Source: Syntrophobacteria bacterium (lineage in GTDB: Bacteria > Desulfobacterota > DSWW01). From it: a stretch of 10,955 nucleotides of DNA. Location of the stretch: the NCBI GenBank assembly GCA_030145435.1, contig JAQYVQ010000644.1, positions 1-10,955 of the forward strand, given 5' to 3'. Position numbers and translations under genes: made by a program. Below the pieces are notes generated by a model. That model worked only from the letters and a program-made list of their open reading frames with translations. It had not been told where the DNA came from and did not search any database. Below are positions 1 through 5,848 of the stretch, piece by piece (within the stretch, counting starts at the first letter, position 1; each line of letters starts with the position of its first letter).

Positions 1-513
1 CTGCTCGGCATGCGGCTCGTGGCCGGGCTGGGCCATCCCGGGTACCGGCACTATTTTTTCGAGATCTCGGAGAACGACCTGATCGCATTCTTCGAGTGGT
101 CCGACGTCGAGCCGATCGAGGAGAAGGATCACGGCCGTCCGGTGAAGGGGCCGTTCGCATTCGACCACGTTTCGATCGGCGTGGAGACCGAGGACGACCT
201 TTGGGAACTCAAGGACAAGCTTGTCGCGGCCGAGGTCTGGGTCTCCGAGGTGATCGATCACGGCTTCATCCACTCCATCTACGCCCATGACCCGAACGGC
301 ATCCCAATCGAATTCAGCCACAACGTGAAGGGCATCGACGTCCGCAAGACCCCCCAGATGGCGGACAAAGCGCCTTCCGCGATCACCCAGGAAGGGCCCG
401 AGCCCCAGCCCGGCCACTGGCCGGCCGTTGCCTCGCCCACCCCCAAAGGGGAACGGAGCATCTACCCGGGAGCCGGCAGCGAGTACTTCCACGGCAAGAA
501 GGCGAACGACTAG
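1..513 (+). CDS. VOC (glyoxalase/dioxygenase fold) family protein, 5'-truncated by window
   Basis: The reading frame is open from base 1 and closes with TAG at 511-513. The first ATG (base 10) is probably internal, because codons before it continue the frame and a complete VOC domain would need more N-terminal sequence. The visible 170 residues hold the second half of a vicinal-oxygen-chelate module. This includes FAFDHVSIGVET, where the His is a typical metal ligand, and the DPNGIPIEFS signature, whose Glu is the usual second ligand. A proline-rich C-terminal extension of about 60 residues follows (TPQMADKAP, GPEPQPGHW, SIYPGAGSEYF). VOC proteins use a divalent metal for isomerase, lyase or dioxygenase chemistry, and the substrate cannot be told from this sequence. 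The fold assignment is fairly firm and no specific function is claimed. A repeat array starts within a few bases of the stop codon. Confidence 0.8.
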   Translation: MLGMRLVAGLGHPGYRHYFFEISENDLIAFFEWSDVEPIEEKDHGRPVKGPFAFDHVSIGVETEDDLWELKDKLVAAEVWVSEVIDHGFIHSIYAHDPNGIPIEFSHNVKGIDVRKTPQMADKAPSAITQEGPEPQPGHWPAVASPTPKGERSIYPGAGSEYFHGKKAND

Positions 514-515
514 CC

Positions 516-722
516 CCCGAATAACCTCCTTACCCAACCGACCAATCCCCTCCCCAATCGGCTAATCGGGGACAGCCACCGAATAACCCCCTTGCCTAAC
601 GGGCCGATGCGCTCCGTAATCGGGGACAGCCACCGAATTCCCTCCCGAAAATGGGGACAGCCACCGAATACTCCCCTTGCCTAACGGGCTGATGCGCTCC
701 GTAATCGGGGACAGCCACCGAT
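516..722 (+). repeat. Upstream array of RAYT-associated direct repeats
   Basis: Two copies of a 54-base unit, 568-621 and 653-706, each start with the 17-base motif and are followed by another motif copy. They differ at only three positions and are offset by 85 bases. Each unit contains ACGGGC and GCTCCGT arms that can pair, with one bulge, around a short loop. A third, degenerate unit lies at about 516-567. It begins CGAATAACC two to five bases after the VOC stop and contains an imperfect inverted repeat, TCCCC...GGGGA, at 551-572. This array fills nearly all the non-coding space between the VOC gene and the transposase. It probably provides recognition hairpins for the transposase and may also act as an RNA stabiliser or weak terminator for the VOC transcript. 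The repeat structure is read directly; the roles are inferred. Confidence 0.85.
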
Positions 723-781
723 TGTTGTTGGCATGCTATTGGCATAGGTAGGGGTGAGAGATTACTGCGATAGGGGTTATC

Positions 782-1453
782 ATGGCGCGCTTCGCAAGAA
801 TTGTAGTCCCCGGATACCCTCATCACATCACGCAGCGTGGTAACCGGCGCATGGGGGTTTTCTTCAGCAATGCAGATCGGACGGCCTACCTTGCGCACAT
901 GCGTACGGCCTGCGATCGCTATGGTGTAGAGATCTGGGCCTGGTGTCTGATGGGTAACCATGTTCACTGTGTTGCTGTGCCCAAGAAGGAAGATTCGCTG
1001 GCGCGTTGCTTCTCTGAAGCGCATGGCAAGTATACGCGGCGTGTCAATAAGCGGGAGGGGTGGACAGGGCATCTGTGGCAAGCCAGGTTCTGTTCCAGTG
1101 TGCTGGACGAACCTCACATGATCGCGGCAGTACGGTATGTAGAAAGGAATCCTGTGCGGGCCGGCATTGCGAGACTACCGTGGCGCTATCAATGGTCAAG
1201 CGCGCGGTGGCATACCGGCAGGGTGCGGACAGATCCGCTGATCAGTGGTGATGGTGTGTTGCAGGACTTGATCGAGGATTGGGAAAGATACTTGTTGGAC
1301 GACGATGACCAGGAGTTTGTGGATCGTGTACGAACAGAATCCTTTGTGAACCGCCCCCTCGGCGGCGAGCCGTTTGTCCGGCTCTTGGAAAGGAGGTTTG
1401 GCAAAAGCCTAATTCGGAAGAAGCCCGGGCGCCCCGCGAGGGGAATGCGTTAA
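782..1453 (+). CDS. REP-associated tyrosine transposase (RAYT, IS200-like Y1 family)
   Basis: A 223-residue protein of the IS200-like Y1 (HUH) transposase superfamily, RAYT branch. The N-terminus MARFARIVVPGYPHHITQRG is the typical opening of this family. The HUH metal-binding motif is GNHVH (His60, His62). The nucleophilic tyrosine is probably Tyr119 in YVERNPVRAGI. WTGHLWQARF (94-103) is another conserved block, and the C-terminus has the usual RPLGGEPFVRLLE and RKKPGRPARG endings. All expected catalytic residues are present and the length is normal, so the gene appears intact. RAYTs nick and join single-stranded DNA at REP-type hairpins, and matching repeats surround this gene. AGGGG at 772-776, five bases before the ATG, is a plausible ribosome binding site. 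Host fixation versus active mobility cannot be decided from one locus. Confidence 0.93.
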   Translation: MARFARIVVPGYPHHITQRGNRRMGVFFSNADRTAYLAHMRTACDRYGVEIWAWCLMGNHVHCVAVPKKEDSLARCFSEAHGKYTRRVNKREGWTGHLWQARFCSSVLDEPHMIAAVRYVERNPVRAGIARLPWRYQWSSARWHTGRVRTDPLISGDGVLQDLIEDWERYLLDDDDQEFVDRVRTESFVNRPLGGEPFVRLLERRFGKSLIRKKPGRPARGMR

Positions 1454-1491
1454 CGGCTGTCCGCAAATTTACACATTTCGCTGGCGTTGGC

Positions 1492-1562
1492 ATTCGGTGG
1501 CTGTCCCCGAATTAGGGTGGTAAGACCTTGGGGGAATTAGGTTTAATTCGGTGGCTGTCCCC
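1492..1562 (-). repeat. Downstream inverted copies of the RAYT-associated motif
   Basis: ATTCGGTGGCTGTCCCC occurs at 1492-1508 and 1546-1562, the exact reverse complement of the upstream motif. The two copies are separated by 37 bases containing GAATTAGG (1509-1516) and a second GAATTAGG (1534-1541), so the spacer has its own internal repeat. The outer copy lies wholly inside the 3' end of the AsmA-like gene, and the stop codon of that gene lies between the two copies. Confidence 0.9.
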
Positions 1563-4073
1563 GATTTGGAAGGACAGGTCTCGGTAGACGCCCTGGGTTG
1601 CTTCGGAGAGCAGGCGAAGGGCGGCCGAGAGTTCGGCGGCCGCGCTCTTTCCCATCTCTTCGAGGTCAGGGCTCGGCCTGCAGCGTTCCTCGCCGAGCCT
1701 GCAGTCGAGACGGAAGGGCACCATCCTCCCTCCGTTGAAGAGCTTCCCCTTCTCCACCTGGAGGCGGCCTGCCAGATCGACCGATCCCTGGATCTCGATG
1801 AGCCTGCCCTCGTAGATCGCAACGAGATTGTCGGTGTGGATGCTCCCTTCCCGCATGGTGAACCACCCGGCGGCCCGGTTCGCCGTGAGAAGACGCTCTT
1901 GCTCCGTGTGGATCAGGTCCTCCTCCTGCGGAACTGTTTCCTCCGCGTCGATCCCTTCCACGACATGTTCGAGTCTTTCGTCGAGGGCCAAGTGGTTCAC
2001 ATAGACCCGCGCCTTTGCCTCCAAGGTGGCAGCAGCCTCGGGCCAGGCCAGGCCCGTGCCCCGAAAGGCGAGGTTCGCGTCTGCAATTCCCCGGGCCTTT
2101 CCTTCGAGGCGAGGCGAGACCAGTCGGAGCAACTCGTCCATTTCCACGTGGTCGATTTGCAGGGTGCCATAGTATTGGTGAAGGCCTTTCTGCAGGCAGG
2201 CCTCGGAGAAGTCGGCCGAGAACGCGGCGCTGATCATTCCGGTGGTCGGCTGTATGACGACGGGGGCGATCGTAAGTTTCCGATCGCCGTAGAGGGCTTG
2301 TCCGTACACGCCCTTGACCGAGGTCCCGTGCACGGTCAGGTCCTTGCTGGCCACACGTGCCTTGAGCACCGCGCTTTCCCTCATTGCCCCCAGCCTGCCG
2401 GTAAGGGTGAGTTCCTTGATCTCGACCCGGCCGCCCAGGGCGTGCTCCTTCAGTACCGGCGATATCGTGGCCAGGGCCTCCAGGGAGACGATGTCCGTGG
2501 CCAGCCTCGCGTTCAGGAACGGCCTGGCCGGATCCCTGACCGAGCCCTCGACGGTCCATTCCGTGTCTCCCAGGTTGAGGAAGGCCCTTCCCACCCGGAT
2601 TTCATCGGGACGGATGTGGGCGCGAACCCCCAGTTGCAGAGACACATCGGGTGGCTTGTCGAGAAGATCCTTGTAGGCAAGCCTCCCACGGGTCAGGTCA
2701 ACGACAAGGATTCCCGTCGAGGCGGATCCCCTTTCCGACCAACTTGCCTTGACCGAAGCGGGCCCAGAGACCCGCAAGGTCTCCCCTGCCGCCGCCTCCA
2801 GCCCTGCAAGCTCGGCTGTCCCGGTCCAGCCGCCTTCCTGTTGTTCTATGTTCACACTGAGCCCGTCCAGGCTCACGGCGGTGCCCCCGAGGTTTGCTCG
2901 AGACACGCGGCCTTCCGTGAAACGAAGCGCGAGCCCTTCACACGTAACGCCCTCGGGCCGGGTCGTGCCAAAAGAGCCCTCGCGCAGCGCGGGCATTACG
3001 ATTCGGCCCGGATCGATCTCGAGCCGCTCGGCGAGCACGGAGAGCTTGCCGGAAAGGGCGGCTTCCGGGAAGGCGAGAGAGCAGAAGGCCTGCCAGTTCT
3101 CCACCTTTGCAAGCAGGTCCCGGATCTGGATCTCCCCGGGGCCGTCCTCCTTCAGGCTCGTCGAGCCTGCCATGCCGATCTCCAGACCCGGTCCGGCCAG
3201 GTGGATCTCCGGAATCGACAGGACCCGGTCGGGCATCCCTTGGAGGCGAAAGGCCAGCTTCACCGGTTCGGCCACTGTTGCGGTCCGTTCCCGCCACTCG
3301 AGCACGGTCTCCTCGAGGTGAAGCGTCCCCTCCACCTGCAGGCCCTCCAGAGAGACGGCCCGCCCTCTGATCTCAGCCCCGACGATGGAGGACAGACGGA
3401 GAGGGCCCTTCTCGTCCCGGCGGCCCCAACGGAGGGTGCCCTTCCTGAGTTCTGCTTTAAAGGAAAGGTCCGGATCGACCCGGAGCGAGGCCCGCATCCC
3501 TGACATCACGGCCGAGGGCGCGGCAGCCAGGGATCCGTCCCGCATTTCCAGGCTTACACCCGTCAGTGTGAAGCCTGCGGGCAAAGGGACGAGCGCAGAC
3601 AGGGCCTCGGGCCGAGGGGAAGCCGCGGCACCTCTTTTCCCAACCTGCGGGGCGCCGAGCCCTTTTGCAAGGGCCCCCACGATTCCCGCAAGCGCAGGGA
3701 CTTCTCCTTCTGCCTGGTCCGAGCGAAAGACGGGTGATTCAACGATGAAATGGAGAGCGACCTGTCGGTCGGTGAGGTCTTCGAGAGAGGGTCGAAAGGT
3801 GAGCCGGCCTGTGGAGAGAAATGCATCGTGGCCGGCCTGCGTTCCCGATGCGAAGAGGCGAAGCTCGTCGACCGAAAGGCCGGGACCGTCGTTCCAAAAC
3901 AGGCGGATCCTCGAAAAATCGACGCGCAGCGGGCGGATCCAGTCGTTCAGCGACCCTTTGAGCCTGTCTTCGAACGAGTCCCTCGGGAAGAAAAGGGCAA
4001 GCATCAAACAGCCCACCAGGATGGCTGCCAGCAAGATGCCCGTTGACCAAAGAAGGATGCGTGTCAAACGCAT
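1512..4073 (-). CDS. AsmA-like inner-membrane-anchored periplasmic protein
   Basis: An 853-residue protein. A short basic start (MRLTR) leads into one hydrophobic segment at about residues 6-29, then a long periplasmic part rich in alternating beta-strand patterns such as LSVDELRL, LEIGMAGSTSL and IQGSVDLAGRLQVEKG. This is the build of the AsmA/TamB/YhdP superfamily, whose members are anchored in the inner membrane and thought to bridge the periplasm for lipid transport or outer-membrane homeostasis. The part around 640-790 resembles the AsmA C-terminal domain. The gene lies 87 bases downstream of rpoZ on the same strand and is probably co-transcribed. No strong ribosome binding site is visible before the ATG. 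The last 16 residues (838-853) and the stop are encoded by the RAYT repeat, so the original end has been replaced. Superfamily assignment is good; the exact subfamily is not settled. Confidence 0.8.
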   Translation of the reverse strand: MRLTRILLWSTGILLAAILVGCLMLALFFPRDSFEDRLKGSLNDWIRPLRVDFSRIRLFWNDGPGLSVDELRLFASGTQAGHDAFLSTGRLTFRPSLEDLTDRQVALHFIVESPVFRSDQAEGEVPALAGIVGALAKGLGAPQVGKRGAAASPRPEALSALVPLPAGFTLTGVSLEMRDGSLAAAPSAVMSGMRASLRVDPDLSFKAELRKGTLRWGRRDEKGPLRLSSIVGAEIRGRAVSLEGLQVEGTLHLEETVLEWRERTATVAEPVKLAFRLQGMPDRVLSIPEIHLAGPGLEIGMAGSTSLKEDGPGEIQIRDLLAKVENWQAFCSLAFPEAALSGKLSVLAERLEIDPGRIVMPALREGSFGTTRPEGVTCEGLALRFTEGRVSRANLGGTAVSLDGLSVNIEQQEGGWTGTAELAGLEAAAGETLRVSGPASVKASWSERGSASTGILVVDLTRGRLAYKDLLDKPPDVSLQLGVRAHIRPDEIRVGRAFLNLGDTEWTVEGSVRDPARPFLNARLATDIVSLEALATISPVLKEHALGGRVEIKELTLTGRLGAMRESAVLKARVASKDLTVHGTSVKGVYGQALYGDRKLTIAPVVIQPTTGMISAAFSADFSEACLQKGLHQYYGTLQIDHVEMDELLRLVSPRLEGKARGIADANLAFRGTGLAWPEAAATLEAKARVYVNHLALDERLEHVVEGIDAEETVPQEEDLIHTEQERLLTANRAAGWFTMREGSIHTDNLVAIYEGRLIEIQGSVDLAGRLQVEKGKLFNGGRMVPFRLDCRLGEERCRPSPDLEEMGKSAAAELSAALRLLSEATQGVYRDLSFQIGDSHRIKPNSPKVLPP

Positions 4074-4101
4074 ACGAGTTGTTCGTGAACGATTTGTGGA
4101 T

Positions 4102-4124
4102 GGCCCCCCGGGCCCGGGAGGGCC
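4102..4124 (-). other. GC-rich hairpin between rpoZ and the AsmA-like gene
   Basis: The arms GGCCCCCC (4102-4109) and GGGAGGGCC (4116-4124) can pair with one mismatch around a loop of about six bases. On the minus-strand transcript no run of U follows, so it is not a standard intrinsic terminator. It could reduce read-through or protect the rpoZ message 3' end, lowering expression of the AsmA-like gene relative to rpoZ. The pairing is visible; the role is inferred. Confidence 0.4.
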
Positions 4125-4160
4125 CGAGGTGTTGGGAAGGCAGACTTCGATCGGGCGGGC

Positions 4161-4562
4161 CTACTCCTCTTCCTCCCCTTCCTCCTCCTCTTCGTCCCAG
4201 TCCTCCGGGTCGTCCTCCTCGTCCTTCTTGGCGCCCTTTTTCTCTTTCTTGTCTTCCTCTTCGTCGAGGTCGGCATCCAGCTTCACGTTCAGGTCCGGGG
4301 AGTCGAAGATCTGGGCGAACTCTTCCTCCGCGGTGATCGGCTGCTTGGCCTGGAGTTCCGCCTCCAACTCGGACAGAGGAACCTGTTCGACCAAGCCGTG
4401 TGCAATCTCGCGCAGTGCGATGACCGTAGTCTTGTCACCTTTTTTCTGCATCAGCGGTTTCGAGCCCATCTGAAGCTGACGGGCGCGACGCACGGCGGCA
4501 TGCACGAGCGAGAAGGGACTTTCTACATTGCGAAGGCAATCTTCTACAGAAATGCGGGCCAT
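4161..4562 (-). CDS. rpoZ: DNA-directed RNA polymerase subunit omega, with extended acidic C-terminus
   Basis: A 133-residue protein whose first 60 residues are a clear omega subunit. MARISVEDCL is the usual opening, followed by FSLVHAAVRRARQL (17-30), KPLMQKKGDKTTVIALREIA (35-54) and GLV. Omega binds the beta-prime C-terminal region and helps RNA polymerase assembly and stability; in some bacteria it contributes to ppGpp binding. Typical bacterial omegas have about 70-100 residues. Here an extra tail from about residue 96 has 25 Asp/Glu among 38 residues, interrupted by a lysine-rich patch (105-113), and ends in runs of glutamate. AAGGAGG (4567-4573), four bases before the ATG, is a strong ribosome binding site. 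The gene is divergent from ddl and leads the AsmA-like gene. Confidence 0.95.
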   Translation of the reverse strand: MARISVEDCLRNVESPFSLVHAAVRRARQLQMGSKPLMQKKGDKTTVIALREIAHGLVEQVPLSELEAELQAKQPITAEEEFAQIFDSPDLNVKLDADLDEEEDKKEKKGAKKDEEDDPEDWDEEEEEGEEEE

Positions 4563-4566
4563 GATT

Positions 4567-4573
4567 CCTCCTT
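4567..4573 (-). promoter_or_regulatory. Strong ribosome binding site of rpoZ
   Basis: On the minus strand AAGGAGG stands four bases before the ATG. It fixes the rpoZ start. The 9-bp hairpin of the leader ends only three bases upstream of it. Confidence 0.85.
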
Positions 4574-4576
4574 CAT

Positions 4577-4604
4577 ACCGGTCGCACCGGGGACGGCGAC
4601 CGGT
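4577..4604 (-). promoter_or_regulatory. Perfect inverted repeat in the rpoZ leader
   Basis: ACCGGTCGC (4577-4585) and GCGACCGGT (4596-4604) form a perfect 9-bp stem with a 10-base loop. In the rpoZ transcript this hairpin would stand just before the ribosome binding site, where it could affect translation. As DNA it could instead be a protein-binding site. The pairing is seen directly; the function is a guess. Confidence 0.55.
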
Positions 4605-4605
4605 G

Positions 4606-4632
4606 TGTGAAATTCACAACCGATCAAGTATA
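4606..4632 (-). promoter_or_regulatory. Probable rpoZ promoter -10 box and palindromic operator-like site
   Basis: The minus strand carries TATACT (4632 to 4627), a good sigma-70 -10 hexamer. The -35 region (AT-rich, around 4650-4656) is only a weak match. Transcription would start near 4620, giving a leader of about 57 bases. The palindrome TGTGAAATTCACA (4606-4618, central A) lies at the predicted start point, where a bound repressor would block initiation. A related half-site GTGAAATT recurs at 4656-4663. On the plus strand TATAGA (4629-4634) overlaps the same box and might serve ddl, but with no convincing -35. Confidence 0.45.
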
Positions 4633-4714
4633 GACGATCCTGGCTAGAAAATAAAGTGAAATTGTGGTTGTATAGGGGGGGTCCGGGAGAACGACCGAGC
4701 GGAGCAAGGCGAAG

Positions 4715-5848
4715 ATGGCGAAACAGCGCATGAACATCGGGGTAGTGCTGGGAGGGATGTCGGCCGAACACGAGGTCTCCTGGCAGTCTGCCAGGAACGT
4801 CATTCACGCCTTGGACCCGGAGGCGTACCAGCCCATACCGATCCTGATCGACAAGCAGGGGGACTGGCACCTTCTGGAGACCAAGGAGGTCTTCTCGGAC
4901 GATCTTCTGGCTGCGCCTGACCCGAAACCGCTGCCCGGGGGCCGAAAAATCCTCCTGGCTCGGGACGCAGGGGCCCTCTTTCTCGTCCGGAAGGACGGCG
5001 GAACCCGGATGCACCGCCTGGACGTGGTCTTTCCTGCGGTCCACGGCCCCTACGGTGAAGACGGAACCCTGCAGGGCCTCTGCAAGATGTACCAGGTGCC
5101 CTTCGTCGGGCCCGGCGTGCTCTCCTCGTCGGTCTGTATGGACAAGGAAGTTATGAAGCGCATCCTCCTGGAACGTGGCATCCCGGTGCCCCGATACGTG
5201 GCTTATGACAACAGGGCAGGCAGCCGACCCGATCTCGAGCAGGCCCGCAGGAACCTCGGACTTCCTCTGTTCGTCAAGCCTGCCAACCTGGGCAGCTCGG
5301 TGGGGGTCACGAAGGTAGGCGCCATCGAGGACCTTGGGAAAGCACTCGCCCACGCATGGCAGTTCGACGACAAGGCAATCGTCGAGGAGTTCATCGAGGG
5401 CCGGGAGATCGAGTGCTCCGTCCTGGGTAACGAGGATCCGATCGCATCCGTACCGGGCGAGATCATCCCCAGCAGCGAGCATGGATTCTACTCCTATGAT
5501 GCAAAATACCGTGACCCGGAGGGCGCGGACCTGAAGATACCCGCCGACCTGCCCGAAGATGTGACCGCGAAGGTCCAGGATCTTGCCGTGCGAAGCTTCG
5601 TTGCCCTGCTCGGGGAAGGGATGGCGCGGGTCGACTTCTTCGTCAAGCAGGACGGAAGCGTTCTGGTCAACGAGTTGAACACGATCCCCGGGTTTACGAA
5701 CATCAGCATGTATCCAAAGCTTTGGGAGGCAAGCGGAATTCCCTGCCGCGAGTTGGTCCACAGGCTCATCCAGCTGGGCATCGAAAGGTTTCGCAGGGAA
5801 GCGGCAAAGAGCTGCGACTGGGATGCTCCACCCCCAGAGGGGTCTTGA
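4715..5848 (+). CDS. ddl: D-alanine--D-alanine ligase
   Basis: A 377-residue ATP-grasp enzyme that joins two D-Ala in the cytoplasm for peptidoglycan precursor synthesis. Visible signatures are GGMSAEHEVS (13-22), HGPYGEDGTLQG (110-121), KPANLGSSVGV with the conserved Ser, VEEFIEGREIE, EIIPSSEHGFYSYDAKY and VNELNTIPGFT (318-328), whose Glu and Asn bind Mg. The omega-loop ends YDAKY with a Lys-Tyr pair, as in D-Ala-specific ligases (Lys215-Tyr216 of E. coli DdlB), and not the His seen in VanA-type D-Ala-D-Lac ligases. Length and the FYSYDAKY loop resemble the longer DdlA branch. The start at 4715 is preceded by AAGGCGAAG, a modest ribosome binding site. Met6 is an alternative start, with nothing better upstream. 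It stands alone, outside any mur/fts cluster, directly before the helicase gene. Confidence 0.96.
   Translation: MAKQRMNIGVVLGGMSAEHEVSWQSARNVIHALDPEAYQPIPILIDKQGDWHLLETKEVFSDDLLAAPDPKPLPGGRKILLARDAGALFLVRKDGGTRMHRLDVVFPAVHGPYGEDGTLQGLCKMYQVPFVGPGVLSSSVCMDKEVMKRILLERGIPVPRYVAYDNRAGSRPDLEQARRNLGLPLFVKPANLGSSVGVTKVGAIEDLGKALAHAWQFDDKAIVEEFIEGREIECSVLGNEDPIASVPGEIIPSSEHGFYSYDAKYRDPEGADLKIPADLPEDVTAKVQDLAVRSFVALLGEGMARVDFFVKQDGSVLVNELNTIPGFTNISMYPKLWEASGIPCRELVHRLIQLGIERFRREAAKSCDWDAPPPEGS

Larger units (their letters stand above)
516..1562 (+). mobile_element. RAYT transposase unit with flanking inverted repeat clusters
   Basis: A composite unit made of a RAYT-family transposase gene (782-1453) with copies of one short motif on both sides. 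The motif GGGGACAGCCACCGAAT lies in plus orientation at 568-584, 622-638, 653-669 and, with one A missing, at 707-722. Its exact reverse complement lies at 1492-1508 and 1546-1562. A partial copy (CGGCTGTCC, 1454-1462) follows the transposase stop directly. Inverted flanking motifs are the known arrangement of REP/BIME-type sequences around RAYT genes. The outer limits are inferred from where the motif stops and may be a few bases off. No target duplication was seen, which is expected for HUH (Y1) enzymes. The DNA looks less GC-rich than its neighbours by eye, which fits acquisition by transfer. Confidence 0.8.

Noticed and set aside
516..722. CRISPR-like array
   Set aside because: The repeats are unevenly spaced, the spacers are themselves repeated, and the same motif is inverted on the other side of a RAYT gene. 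No cas genes are present.
596..1117. 173-codon minus-strand frame across the repeats and the RAYT gene
   Set aside because: It runs over repeat DNA and opposite an intact transposase, with no family resemblance.
1551..3503. 650-codon open frame on the plus strand, opposite the AsmA-like gene
   Set aside because: It is a mirror of a GC-rich coding region: composition is odd, no domain is recognisable, and the minus-strand frame has a membrane anchor and the expected beta-strand pattern.
5486..5515. Possible vancomycin-resistance type D-Ala-D-Lac ligase
   Set aside because: The omega-loop shows the YDAKY pattern of ordinary D-Ala-D-Ala ligases, and no vanH or vanX-like genes are nearby.
5722..5844. 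Upstream ATG start for the helicase inside ddl
   Set aside because: It would require a 127-base overlap with ddl, and the added residues look like an out-of-frame reading of ddl.
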